In this document: in pieces, positions 27,504 through 35,726 of the stretch
Layout: each line of letters starts with the position of its first letter
Position numbering within the stretch: position 1 is the first letter of the stretch
Assembly (NCBI GenBank): GCA_020248985.1
Contig: JADCGL010000017.1
Coordinates: forward strand, 1 to 64,000
DNA length: 64,000 nucleotides
Reading direction: 5' to 3'
DNA from: Telmatospirillum sp.
GTDB lineage: Bacteria > Pseudomonadota > Alphaproteobacteria > CACIAM-22H2
The notes under the pieces: model-generated
The model's database searches: none
What the model was told of the DNA's origin: nothing
The model's input: only the letters and a program-made list of their open reading frames with translations
Program-made: the position numbers and the translations under genes

Positions 27504-28555
27504 ATTTCGCGCCACAGGCCGAGTTTTTCCTGGGCCGGGCGGTCGGAGAAGGCGAACAGCACGCAATCGCTCGTCGCCTCGAAGCGGCGCCATTGCCAAG
27601 ACGGCACGACGAAAATGTCGCGCGGGCCGAATTCGAAGCTTTCGAGCTTGCCCCCCGGTGCGAACACATAGACGCGGCCCGTGCCCTCGACGCAGCTGAA
27701 AACGGTTGCGTCCGTCGCGCGGTAGGGGGCGCCCGAAAAATCTTTGGGCAGCAGATGCAGCCATGTGCCGATGGTCGGCATCGCCCAGCCGCCGTCGAGC
27801 GGATTGGCATAGCGCATCGCAAGACCGTGGCACGCATCGAGCGGGCCGCTACGGCGCAGTTTTTCGAGCGCTTCGCGCGAGCGCGCATAGGGATAGTTGA
27901 AGACGGGACTCGCCGCGTTCGTGCGCACATGCCCCAGCGGCAGCAGCCCTTCGCCGAAGCGCGCTTGCGAATCCCCGACCGGTTTGGCTTGCGTCTGCAA
28001 TTCGGCTTCGAAGCCTTCGGCGAACGAGGCTTCGAAGAAGCCGACGATCGGGATGTCGAGCCCGTCGAGCCACACCATCGGTTCTTGGGTTTCGTTGCCG
28101 TGGTCGTGCCACGCCCAAGACGGCGTGATCACGAAATCGCCGGGTCGCATCAAGGTGCGCTCGCCATCGACGGCCGTGTAGGCCCCGCTGCCCTCGACCA
28201 CGAAGCGCAGCGCCGATTGCGTGTGGCGATGCGCGCGCGCGACCTCGCCCTGCAGGATCAGCTGCAGGCCCGCATAAAGCGTGTTGGTGATGCGCGACTG
28301 GCCGGGCAGGCCCGGATTTTCAAGGATCAGCACGCGCCGCTCGGCCTCGGCCGCCGAGATGACCGAACCCGCTTCGAGCACGAAAGGCCGCACGTCCGCC
28401 CAGCGCCAGCAATGGGCGACGGCCGCCGATTTGGGTTCTTTGGCGACGAGGCTTTTCAAGACTTCCCACAGCGGCGTGAGCGACGACGACGCAATGCGGT
28501 CGTAGAAAGCCTGGCGGGTCGGGTCGGGGCTTTGGTCGGGGCGGGGGTCGGACAT
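27488..28555 (-). CDS. gentisate 1,2-dioxygenase
   Basis: A 355-residue bicupin dioxygenase that opens gentisate to maleylpyruvate with Fe(II). The first cupin holds the likely iron ligands in ARAHRHTQSALRFVVEG and SWAWHDHGN. The second, degenerate cupin is near VFSCVEGTGRVYVFAPGG and VVPSWQWRRFEA. Length fits the family. ATG 28555 is preferred to a TTG two codons upstream. It is transcribed toward the FAH-family gene and away from the SulP gene. Confidence 0.88.
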   Translation of the reverse strand: MSDPRPDQSPDPTRQAFYDRIASSSLTPLWEVLKSLVAKEPKSAAVAHCWRWADVRPFVLEAGSVISAAEAERRVLILENPGLPGQSRITNTLYAGLQLILQGEVARAHRHTQSALRFVVEGSGAYTAVDGERTLMRPGDFVITPSWAWHDHGNETQEPMVWLDGLDIPIVGFFEASFAEGFEAELQTQAKPVGDSQARFGEGLLPLGHVRTNAASPVFNYPYARSREALEKLRRSGPLDACHGLAMRYANPLDGGWAMPTIGTWLHLLPKDFSGAPYRATDATVFSCVEGTGRVYVFAPGGKLESFEFGPRDIFVVPSWQWRRFEATSDCVLFAFSDRPAQEKLGLWREMRGNG

Positions 28556-28614
28556 GCGCAAAGTCTAGCGCCCTGACCGAACTTGCGCCATGCCGCGCGC
28601 GGCGCAATTGGTCT

Positions 28615-30330
28615 ATGATCAGGACCATGCAGGCTGCCTCGACCGGTCCAAGTTTTGTCGATCTGTTCACGCCCAAGCTTCTGACGGTGCTGCGCGAGGG
28701 CTACGATCTCGCGAAACTGCGCGCCGATGCGCTTGCGGGCCTCACCGTCGCGATCGTGGCCTTGCCGTTGTCGATGGCGATCGCGATCGCTTCGGGGGCG
28801 ACCCCGGCGCAAGGCCTCTACACCGCCATCGTCGGCGGTTTCCTCGTGTCGGCCTTCGGCGGCAGCCGCTTCCAGATCGGCGGACCGGCGGGCGCTTTCA
28901 TCGTTCTGGTCGCCGCAACCGTCGCGCTGCACGGCATGGACGGGCTCATTCTTGCGACGATCCTGTCGGGGCTGATGCTTGCGGCGATGGGGCTCTTGCG
29001 CATCGGCACCTACGTGAAATTCGTGCCCTATCCGGTCACGGTCGGCTTCACGGCCGGAATCGCCGTCATCATCTTCGCAAGCCAAATCAAGGAAATCTTC
29101 GGGCTCACGCTGTCGGCCCCCGAGCCCGGCGCGTTGCTGGCCAAGTTGCCCGTGCTGTGGCAAGCGCTGCCGAGCGTCAATGCCGCCGCCGCGTGCGTGG
29201 CGGGGGCGACGATCGCGACCATTCTGGGCTTGCGGCGTTGGCGCCCGCATTGGCCGGGCTTGTTGATCGCGGTTGCCGGCTCGGCCGTCGCGACCTGGGC
29301 TTTCGGCTTGCCGGTCGAGACGATCGGCACGCGCTTCGGCGGCATTCCGGCCGTCTTTCCGATGCCGGCATTGCCCGAGCTGAGCTGGACGAAGATCGTG
29401 GCCGTGCTGCCGAGTGCGGTGTCGTTCGCGATGCTGGGGGCGATCGAATCGCTGCTGTCGGCGGTGGTCGCCGACGGCATGACCGGGCGGCGCCACCGCT
29501 CGAACTGCGAACTGGTCGCCCAAGGCATTGCCAATGTCGGATCCGGCCTGTTCGGCGGCATTTGCGTGACGGGAACCATCGCGCGCACGGCCACGAACGT
29601 GCGCAGCGGCGCCCACGGCCCCATCGCCGGCATGCTGCATGCGCTGTTTTTGCTGCTGTTCGTGCTGCTGGCGGCGTCCGCCGCCAACCATATCCCGTTG
29701 GCCGCCCTTGCGGGCGTGCTCGCCGTCGTCGCGTGGAACATGGTCGAACGCCAGGCGGTCGCGACCTTGCTGCGCGTCTCGACCGGCGACGCGGCCGTGC
29801 TGGCAACGACGTTTTTTCTCACGATCTTCCGCGATCTCACCGAGGCGATCGTCGTCGGCTTCGCGATGGGGGCGATGCTGTTCATCCACCGCATGTCGAC
29901 GAGCGTCGCGGTCAGCGGCGAGCGCGGCCTCGGGTTCGAAGACCGCGCCGACACGCAAGGCGAGGACCGCATCCCCTATCGCGACGAATCCGCCGGCGAC
30001 CGCGACATTGCAGTCTACCGCATCAGCGGCGCGTTCTTTTTCGGAGCGGCCGCGTCGATCGGCTCGGTGCTCGACAATATCGGCGAAGCGCCCAAGGCGC
30101 TTGTCGTCGATTTTGCGGCCGTGCCGCTGCTCGATTCGACGGCGGCCCACATCATCGAAGGGCTCGCGCACAAATGCGCGCGCGACGGCGTGCGCCTGTG
30201 CCTGACGGGGACGAACCACGACATGCGCCAGACGCTGTTTGCGCTGGGCGTCAAACCGCCGCTGGCGCGCTACGAGAAGTCGGTCGAAAAAGCGGTGGCC
30301 GACTTGCGCCGGCCGGCCGAGACGATTTAG
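28615..30330 (+). CDS. SulP family anion transporter with STAS domain
   Basis: A 571-residue inner-membrane transporter. Residues from about 40 to 420 form the SulP membrane domain (GLTVAIVALPLSMAIAIASG and TGTIARTATNVRSGA are family hallmarks). A cytoplasmic STAS domain follows (DIAVYRISGAFFFGAA, LVVDFAAVPLLDSTAA). Relatives carry sulfate, bicarbonate or dicarboxylates, and the substrate cannot be read from sequence. A second possible start is ATG 28627, four codons in; neither has a strong ribosome site. Confidence 0.92.
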   Translation: MIRTMQAASTGPSFVDLFTPKLLTVLREGYDLAKLRADALAGLTVAIVALPLSMAIAIASGATPAQGLYTAIVGGFLVSAFGGSRFQIGGPAGAFIVLVAATVALHGMDGLILATILSGLMLAAMGLLRIGTYVKFVPYPVTVGFTAGIAVIIFASQIKEIFGLTLSAPEPGALLAKLPVLWQALPSVNAAAACVAGATIATILGLRRWRPHWPGLLIAVAGSAVATWAFGLPVETIGTRFGGIPAVFPMPALPELSWTKIVAVLPSAVSFAMLGAIESLLSAVVADGMTGRRHRSNCELVAQGIANVGSGLFGGICVTGTIARTATNVRSGAHGPIAGMLHALFLLLFVLLAASAANHIPLAALAGVLAVVAWNMVERQAVATLLRVSTGDAAVLATTFFLTIFRDLTEAIVVGFAMGAMLFIHRMSTSVAVSGERGLGFEDRADTQGEDRIPYRDESAGDRDIAVYRISGAFFFGAAASIGSVLDNIGEAPKALVVDFAAVPLLDSTAAHIIEGLAHKCARDGVRLCLTGTNHDMRQTLFALGVKPPLARYEKSVEKAVADLRRPAETI

Positions 30331-30334
30331 CGCG

Positions 30335-30463
30335 TTAGCGGGCGGCCGCGACCGACATCATGTCGGGGTTGGTCACAAGCAGCGAGTCGCTGGCGGAATC
30401 GTGGGCCAAAGCCAACGCCGTCACCACCGCAACCATCGCCGCCAAAGCCAAAAACGCAAACAT
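30335..30463 (-). CDS. small 42-residue secreted or membrane peptide
   Basis: A short gene of 43 codons. It begins MFAFLALAAMVAVVTALALAH, a hydrophobic stretch like a signal peptide or single membrane helix, followed by a short polar tail with DSASDS. GGAG lies at proper distance (5-6 bases) before ATG 30463. It converges on the SulP gene, its stop lying only 4 bases beyond the SulP stop. Codon third positions are GC-rich, as in real genes here. I do not recognise a family. It may be a small inner-membrane or periplasmic peptide. Confidence 0.6.
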   Translation of the reverse strand: MFAFLALAAMVAVVTALALAHDSASDSLLVTNPDMMSVAAAR

Positions 30464-30777
30464 TGGTATCTCCAAAGCCGACGGTCATGTCCGTCGCGCC
30501 AAAACACTATGCCGCGGTACTGCCGGAAGTTTTATTGCTAAGGCCACAGCCAAGCCATGCATTTTTATCATGTATCGATACATATTTCCGGCGTTTTTCA
30601 CATGTCTAAACGCCAAAATTCATGCTTTGGCCACAAAGCGGCCCGAATAAAGCCTTCGACGCCTCGTTATATGGACAGATCGACGGAAGCGTTTTTGCGA
30701 TCGCGTACGCAAGGATCCGTTGGACGGCCGCACGAGGGACACCCGGACTCCACCCTTGCTGCGGCAACTTGCGCGAA
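30464..30777. other. AT-rich intergenic region and ccmA leader
   Basis: No convincing protein gene in this stretch. It holds a 14-bp palindrome (30570-30583), an AT-rich block (30555-30675) that may contain promoters in both directions, and the sequence leading into the terminator before ccmA. A TATATG-like -10 is at 30668-30673, but no good -35 accompanies it. Confidence 0.5.
30570..30583. promoter_or_regulatory. 14-bp perfect palindrome, candidate operator
   Basis: ATGTATCGATACAT is exactly self-complementary and lies in AT-rich DNA between the small peptide gene (minus) and the ccm operon (plus). It could bind a dimeric regulator acting on either side. No known box was recognised. Confidence 0.4.
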
Positions 30778-30824
30778 GGCGGATGCGAGCCCGGATGTAC
30801 GGTTCGCATCCGCCCTTTTTTTTT
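30778..30824 (+). terminator. strong intrinsic terminator immediately upstream of ccmA
   Basis: An 11-bp perfect stem (30778-30788 with 30804-30814), extendable by three pairs including one G-U, is followed by C and nine T. The T-run ends only 16 bases before the ccmA ATG. No plus-strand protein gene precedes it, so it ends either a small RNA or a regulated leader of the ccm operon. Confidence 0.9.
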
Positions 30825-30840
30825 CGCTAAGCTCCCTTCC

Positions 30841-31503
30841 ATGACTGGCGAATCGGCAGCAGGCCTCTCGGGCCGCGAATTGGCATGCATGCGCGGCGGC
30901 AGAACCGTGTTCGCCAAGCTCGATTTCGGTTTTGCCCCCGGCGACCTCGTGGTGCTGCGCGGGCCCAATGGGGCCGGCAAATCGAGCCTGCTGCGCGTGC
31001 TGGCGGGGCTCGTGGCGCCGGCTGCCGGCACGCTCGCCTGGCACGGGGCCGACATTGCCGAAGACCCAGCCGGCCACCGCGCGCGCCTGCAATATGTCGG
31101 GCATCTCGACGCGCTCAAAGCCAACCTCACCGCGCGCGAACATCTGCGCTTCCATGCGGCCTTGCGCGACATGGGGGCGCGCGACGTGGGGGGGCGCGAC
31201 GTCGAAGGCCACCACATCGCACACGCCCTCGACATGTTCGGCCTTGCGAAGCTCGCCGACCGCCCGGCGCGCTTTTTGAGCCAAGGCCAAAAAAGGCGCG
31301 TGGCCTTGGCGCGCCTATGCGTGGCCCCCGCCGCCTTGTGGCTGCTCGACGAGCCGACCAACGGGCTCGATGCCGAAGGCGTCGCGTGCCTTGCGGCCGC
31401 CATCGCCGACAAGCGCGAGGGCGGCGGCATTGTGGTTGCGGCCACACATCTCGATTTTCCGGGCGGCCAGGCGCGCACGCTGACGCTGCGTGCGGCCGCA
31501 TGA
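30841..31503 (+). CDS. ccmA: heme exporter ATP-binding protein CcmA
   Basis: A 220-residue ABC ATPase of the CcmAB(CD) complex that releases holo-CcmE during cytochrome c maturation. Walker A is GPNGAGKS at 41-48, the signature is LSQGQKRRVALARL and Walker B is LWLLDEP. The ATG at 30841 lies 16 bases after a terminator T-run and lacks a clear Shine-Dalgarno sequence. The open frame continues upstream through the terminator, but no better start is visible. The stop overlaps ccmB (ATGA). Confidence 0.94.
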   Translation: MTGESAAGLSGRELACMRGGRTVFAKLDFGFAPGDLVVLRGPNGAGKSSLLRVLAGLVAPAAGTLAWHGADIAEDPAGHRARLQYVGHLDALKANLTAREHLRFHAALRDMGARDVGGRDVEGHHIAHALDMFGLAKLADRPARFLSQGQKRRVALARLCVAPAALWLLDEPTNGLDAEGVACLAAAIADKREGGGIVVAATHLDFPGGQARTLTLRAAA

Positions 31504-32165
31504 GTGCGACCCTCGCCCTGTTGCGGCGCGATCTGTCGCTGGCCCTTCGCAATGTCGGCGAAACGCTGACCGTGCTCGCATTCTTCGTCATTGCCGCCAC
31601 ATTGTTTCCGTTCGGCATCGGCCCTGAGCCGCAGATCCTCGCGCGCGTGGCGACCGGCATTGTATGGGTCGTGGCCTTGCTTGCGAGCCTGTTGCCGCTC
31701 GAACGCTTGTTCCAATCGGAAGCCGACGAAGGCGGGCTCGACCAGCTGCTGCTCGCCCCTGCCCCGCTCGAAGCGCTTGTGCTGGCGAAGTGTGCGGCCC
31801 TGTGGATCGGCAGTGCGCTGCCGCTGATCGCCGTGTCGCCGATCGTGGCGACGATGCTGCAATTGCCGACCGAAGCCTACGGCACTTTGCTCGCCTCGCT
31901 GCTGCTCGGCACGCCGAGCCTTGCCTTGCTCGGCGGCATTGGCGCGGCCCTGGCCGTGGGCGCGCGCAAAGGCTCGGCCTTGCTCGCGTTGATCGTGCTG
32001 CCGCTCGCGATCCCGGTGCTGATTTTCGCGGTCGCGGCTGTAGAAGCGCAGATCGGCGGCCTCAGCGTGCGGCCGCATTTGTTCTTGTTGGCGGGCTTTG
32101 CGGTGTTCTGGTTGACGGTCGCCCCCTTCGCCATGGCAGCCGCCTTGCGCCAAGCGGCGTCTTAA
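31500..32165 (+). CDS. ccmB: heme exporter membrane protein CcmB
   Basis: A 221-residue membrane subunit with about six helices, beginning LALLRRDLSLALRNVGETLTVLAFF. The cytoplasmic EADEGGLDQLLLAP segment is the CcmB hallmark that couples to CcmA. It overlaps ccmA by ATGA. A 102-base gap follows before ccmC. Confidence 0.94.
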   Translation: MSATLALLRRDLSLALRNVGETLTVLAFFVIAATLFPFGIGPEPQILARVATGIVWVVALLASLLPLERLFQSEADEGGLDQLLLAPAPLEALVLAKCAALWIGSALPLIAVSPIVATMLQLPTEAYGTLLASLLLGTPSLALLGGIGAALAVGARKGSALLALIVLPLAIPVLIFAVAAVEAQIGGLSVRPHLFLLAGFAVFWLTVAPFAMAAALRQAAS

Positions 32166-32189
32166 CGCCATATTCCCGCCGCGAATGGG

Positions 32190-32219
32190 TTGGAAATTGG
32201 CGCCGATCCGACCATTATA
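32190..32219 (+). promoter_or_regulatory. possible internal promoter before ccmC
   Basis: TTGGAA (32190-32195) and ATTATA (32214-32219) are 18 bases apart in the only sizeable gap of the ccm operon. It could give ccmC-I expression independent of the leader before ccmA. Confidence 0.3.
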
Positions 32220-32267
32220 TCTGCCAGGGGAAACCGCGACGCCGATGGGACCGTTTAGGGGACTGTC

Positions 32268-33014
32268 TTGAACTGGCAAGCTCTTGCAAATCCGGCGCGT
32301 TTCAAGCGCCTGTCTGATCGGCTGCTGCCGTGGTTTGCGGGCGGTGCGGCCCTGTGCCTTGCGGTCGGCCTCTATCTCGGGCTCGTGGCGTCGCCCCCGG
32401 ACTACCAGCAGGGCGACAGCGTGCGCATCATGTATGTGCATGTGCCCGCCGCCTGGATGGCGATGTTCGTCTACGCCAATCTCGCCGTTGCGGCCGCCGC
32501 CTCGCTCGTGTGGCGCCATCCTTTGGCCGACGTCGCGGGCCGCGCCATGGCGCCGATCGGGGCGGCCTTCACCTTTCTGTGCCTTGCCACGGGCTCGCTG
32601 TGGGGCAAGCCCATGTGGGGCACGTGGTGGGTATGGGATGCGCGCCTCACCTCGGTGCTGATTCTGTTTTTCGTCTATATCGCCTACATGGCGCTCAACT
32701 CGGCCTTCGACGACGACACGCGCGGGGCGCGCAGCTCGGCGATCCTGGCACTGGTGGGGGCGATCAATCTGCCGATCATCAAATTTTCGGTCGATTGGTG
32801 GAACACGCTGCACCAGCCCGCTTCGGTGTCGCGCCTCGACGGGCCCAGCATCCACGCCTCGATGCTGACCCCGCTGCTGCTGATGGCGGTGGGATTCACG
32901 CTGCTCTTCTTCGCCCTCGCCCTCGTGCGCATGCGCGCGGGCCTCATCGAGCGGCGGCTTGCCGCCCTCTCCTACACGCGCAGCGCCGACGCGGGCGTAG
33001 CGAGTTTCCGCTGA
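32268..33014 (+). CDS. ccmC: heme exporter protein CcmC
   Basis: A 248-residue six-helix protein that places heme on CcmE. The tryptophan-rich heme-handling motif WGTWWVWDARLTS is intact, with the flanking histidines in YVHVPAAW and NTLHQPAS. The start is a TTG at 32268, with AGGGGA upstream; an ATG at 32245 opens only a nine-codon frame. The stop overlaps ccmD (TGATG). Confidence 0.95.
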   Translation: MNWQALANPARFKRLSDRLLPWFAGGAALCLAVGLYLGLVASPPDYQQGDSVRIMYVHVPAAWMAMFVYANLAVAAAASLVWRHPLADVAGRAMAPIGAAFTFLCLATGSLWGKPMWGTWWVWDARLTSVLILFFVYIAYMALNSAFDDDTRGARSSAILALVGAINLPIIKFSVDWWNTLHQPASVSRLDGPSIHASMLTPLLLMAVGFTLLFFALALVRMRAGLIERRLAALSYTRSADAGVASFR

Positions 33015-33175
33015 TGGCCGAGTTTTTTGCGATGGGCGGCTACGCCGATTTCGTATGGACGGCCTACGGCCTCACGGCCGCCGTGTTGACCGTGCTGGCC
33101 GTATCGAGCGTTCGGCGCCTCAAAACGCTTGAGCGTGATTTGGCCGCCGCCGCCGACGACGAGCACGACAGATGA
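33014..33175 (+). CDS. ccmD: heme exporter protein CcmD
   Basis: A 53-residue protein with one membrane helix (about residues 14-33), the conserved N-terminal GGYADFVWTAYG and a charged cytoplasmic tail. CcmD helps release holo-CcmE from CcmABC. It overlaps ccmC by one base and ccmE by four. Confidence 0.93.
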   Translation: MAEFFAMGGYADFVWTAYGLTAAVLTVLAVSSVRRLKTLERDLAAAADDEHDR

Positions 33176-33684
33176 AATTGCCCAAAGCCCGTGCCGCACG
33201 TCGCCGCCGTCTTGCCGTGCTCTTGCTGGCAGGCCTCGGCCTCGGCACGGCGGCCGCCCTCACGCTGACGGCGTTCGACGACCATCTCGTGTTCTTCCAC
33301 ACGCCCAGCGACATCGCCGACAAAAAAGTGCCGCTCGACCGGCAGATGCGCATCGGCGGCCTCGTCGAAGTGGGCTCGCTCGAGCGCGTGCAGGGCACGG
33401 CCGAAGTGCGCTTCCGCGTGACCGATCTCGAGCATGCCGTCCCCGTCGCCTATGTGGGTGTGCTGCCCGACCTGTTCCGCGAGGGCCAAGGCGTGGTGGC
33501 GAACGGCAAGCTTGCCGCCGACGGCACGTTCCGCGCGCGCGAAGTGCTCGCACGCCACGACGAAAACTACATGCCGCCGGAAGTGGCCGAAGCGCTGAAG
33601 CGCTCGGGCCGGTGGAACGAAACCATGGGTGCGGGTACGGCCCCGCCGGCTGGCCCGCCGCCCGCCCCCGCAACACAGAGGTAG
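33172..33684 (+). CDS. ccmE: heme chaperone CcmE
   Basis: A 170-residue periplasmic heme carrier anchored by an N-terminal helix (residues 13-34). The heme-binding histidine is His129 in LARHDENYMPPEV, with Tyr133 nearby. The last 20 residues are proline- and alanine-rich and probably flexible. Upstream it overlaps ccmD by four bases. Confidence 0.96.
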   Translation: MKLPKARAARRRRLAVLLLAGLGLGTAAALTLTAFDDHLVFFHTPSDIADKKVPLDRQMRIGGLVEVGSLERVQGTAEVRFRVTDLEHAVPVAYVGVLPDLFREGQGVVANGKLAADGTFRAREVLARHDENYMPPEVAEALKRSGRWNETMGAGTAPPAGPPPAPATQR

Positions 33685-33692
33685 CTCCAGCC

Positions 33693-35726
33693 ATGACCGC
33701 CGAACTCGGCCATTACGCGCTTGTGCTGGCTCTGTGCGTGGCCCTCGTGCAGGCGATCCTGCCGCTCGTCGGCGCCCAGAAAAACGACGCCGCTTTGATG
33801 GCGCTCGCCAAGCCCGCCGCGTTTGCGCAGTTCGGGCTCGTGACGCTGTCGTTCGGCTGCCTCGTTTACGCCTTCGTCGTCTCGGATTTCACGGTCAGCA
33901 ACGTCGTCGCCAACTCGCATTCCGACAAGCCGATGCTCTACAAAATCTCGGGCTCGTGGGGCAACCACGAAGGCTCGATGGTGCTGTGGGCGCTGATCCT
34001 CGCTTTGTTCGGGGCAATGGTCGCGGGCTTCGGGCGCAACCTGCCCGACGGGCTCAAGGCGCGCACGCTTGCCGTGCAGGGCATGGTGTGCGTGGCGTTC
34101 CTCGCCTTCATCGTCTTCACCTCGAACCCGTTTTTGCGCGTGCTGCCGCCGCCGCCGGACGGCAACGGCCTCAACCCGCTTCTGCAGGATCCCGGCCTCG
34201 CCTTCCATCCGCCGCTGCTTTACGTGGGCTATGTCGGTTTCTCGATCGTGTTCGCGTTTGCGATGGCCGCCCTCATCGAAGGCCGCGTGGATGCCGCGTG
34301 GGCGCGCTGGGTGCGCCCCTGGACCTTGGCCGCGTGGTCCGCCCTCACGCTCGGCATCGCGCTCGGCTCGTGGTGGGCCTATTACGAGCTCGGCTGGGGC
34401 GGCTGGTGGTTCTGGGACCCGGTCGAAAATGCGAGCTTCATGCCGTGGCTCGTGGGAACGGCGCTGCTGCATTCGGCCATCGTCGCCGAAAAGCGCGACG
34501 CGCTCAAAACCTGGACGATCCTGCTCGCGATCCTCGCCTTTGCGCTGTCGCTGCTCGGCACGTTCCTCGTGCGCTCGGGCGTGCTCACATCCGTGCATGC
34601 GTTCGCGGTCGATCCCGCGCGCGGCGTGTTCATCCTCGCGATCCTCGTGATCGCGGTCGGCGGATCGCTTGCGATGTATGCGTGGCGCGCACCGATGCTG
34701 CGCGGCGGCGGCTTGTTCCAGCCGATCAGCCGCGAAGGCGGGCTCGTGCTCAACAACGTGCTGCTGGCGACCTCGGCCGCCACGGTGCTGATCGGGACAC
34801 TCTATCCGTTGTTCCTTGAGGCCGTCGGCGGCGCCAAAGTTTCGGTCGGCCCGCCCTTCTTCAACGCGACCTTCGTGCCGCTGATGGTGCCGCTGCTGCT
34901 CGCGGTGAGCTTCGGCCCGCTGCTCGGCTGGAAGCGCGGCGATTTGGCGGCCGCCGCCCAGCGCCTGTCTTTCGCGATCGCGGCCTCGGTCGCCGTGATC
35001 GTCGTCGTCTATTGGGCCGATGCGGGGCGCAAGATTTTTGCGGCCCTTGCGATGGGCTTGGCCGCATGGCTCGTCGCGGGTGCGGCCGTCGAATGGAGCG
35101 AGCGCGTGGCTTTGTTCCGCGCCCCCGCAAGCACGGTGTGGTCGCGCATGCGCAATCTGCCGCGCGCGAGCTGGGGCATGACGATCGCGCATGCGGGCCT
35201 CGGTCTCATGGTGATGGGCATTGCGGGCGTGACTGCCTGGCAGACCGAAGTGATCCGCCTCGTGCGCGCGGGCGACGCGTTCGACGTGGCGGGCTATCGC
35301 TTCGTCTTCAAGGGCGTCACACAGCGCGAGGGGGCGAATTTCTTCGCCACCCAAGCCACGTTCGAGGTCTACGACAACGACCGGCTCTATGCCGTGCTCA
35401 CGCCCGCGCGCCGCTTCTTCCCCGTGGCCGGCAGCGCGACGACCGAAACCGCGATCAAGACGAACCTGCTGGCGGACCTCTACGCCACGATCGGCGATCC
35501 CGAATTGGGCACGCCCGCGCTCAACATGCCGGCCTTCCTCGCCCCCACCGACGCCAACACGCAGTGGACTGCGCGCATCTACCATAATCCGCTCGTCCCC
35601 TGGATCTGGATCGGTGCTTGCGTAATGGCGTTCGGCGGCATCGTGTCGCTGACCGACCGGCGCCATCGCGTGGGCGCGCCGAAGCGCGCGTCGATTCCGC
35701 TCGGTGCAGCACAGGCGGCCGAATGA
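33693..35726 (+). CDS. ccmF: cytochrome c heme lyase subunit CcmF
   Basis: A 677-residue polytopic protein that, with CcmH and CcmI, joins heme to apocytochrome c. The WWD domain GWGGWWFWDPVENASFMPW is present, as is SWGNHEGSMVLW near the N-terminus and the periplasmic C-terminal domain before the last helix. GAGGTAG lies before ATG 33693. The stop overlaps ccmG (ATGA). Confidence 0.97.
   Translation: MTAELGHYALVLALCVALVQAILPLVGAQKNDAALMALAKPAAFAQFGLVTLSFGCLVYAFVVSDFTVSNVVANSHSDKPMLYKISGSWGNHEGSMVLWALILALFGAMVAGFGRNLPDGLKARTLAVQGMVCVAFLAFIVFTSNPFLRVLPPPPDGNGLNPLLQDPGLAFHPPLLYVGYVGFSIVFAFAMAALIEGRVDAAWARWVRPWTLAAWSALTLGIALGSWWAYYELGWGGWWFWDPVENASFMPWLVGTALLHSAIVAEKRDALKTWTILLAILAFALSLLGTFLVRSGVLTSVHAFAVDPARGVFILAILVIAVGGSLAMYAWRAPMLRGGGLFQPISREGGLVLNNVLLATSAATVLIGTLYPLFLEAVGGAKVSVGPPFFNATFVPLMVPLLLAVSFGPLLGWKRGDLAAAAQRLSFAIAASVAVIVVVYWADAGRKIFAALAMGLAAWLVAGAAVEWSERVALFRAPASTVWSRMRNLPRASWGMTIAHAGLGLMVMGIAGVTAWQTEVIRLVRAGDAFDVAGYRFVFKGVTQREGANFFATQATFEVYDNDRLYAVLTPARRFFPVAGSATTETAIKTNLLADLYATIGDPELGTPALNMPAFLAPTDANTQWTARIYHNPLVPWIWIGACVMAFGGIVSLTDRRHRVGAPKRASIPLGAAQAAE

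Noticed and set aside
30360-30650. A 96-codon plus-strand frame opposite the small peptide gene
   Set aside because: No ribosome site, mixed composition, and it runs through the AT-rich region and palindrome. The minus-strand 42-residue frame is the better gene.
30786-30808. Similarity of the sequence in the ccmA terminator loop to group II intron domain V (GAGCC ... CGGTTC)
   Set aside because: The apical hairpin and catalytic triad of domain V are missing, no reverse transcriptase or other intron domains are nearby, and the symmetry is explained by the terminator stem.
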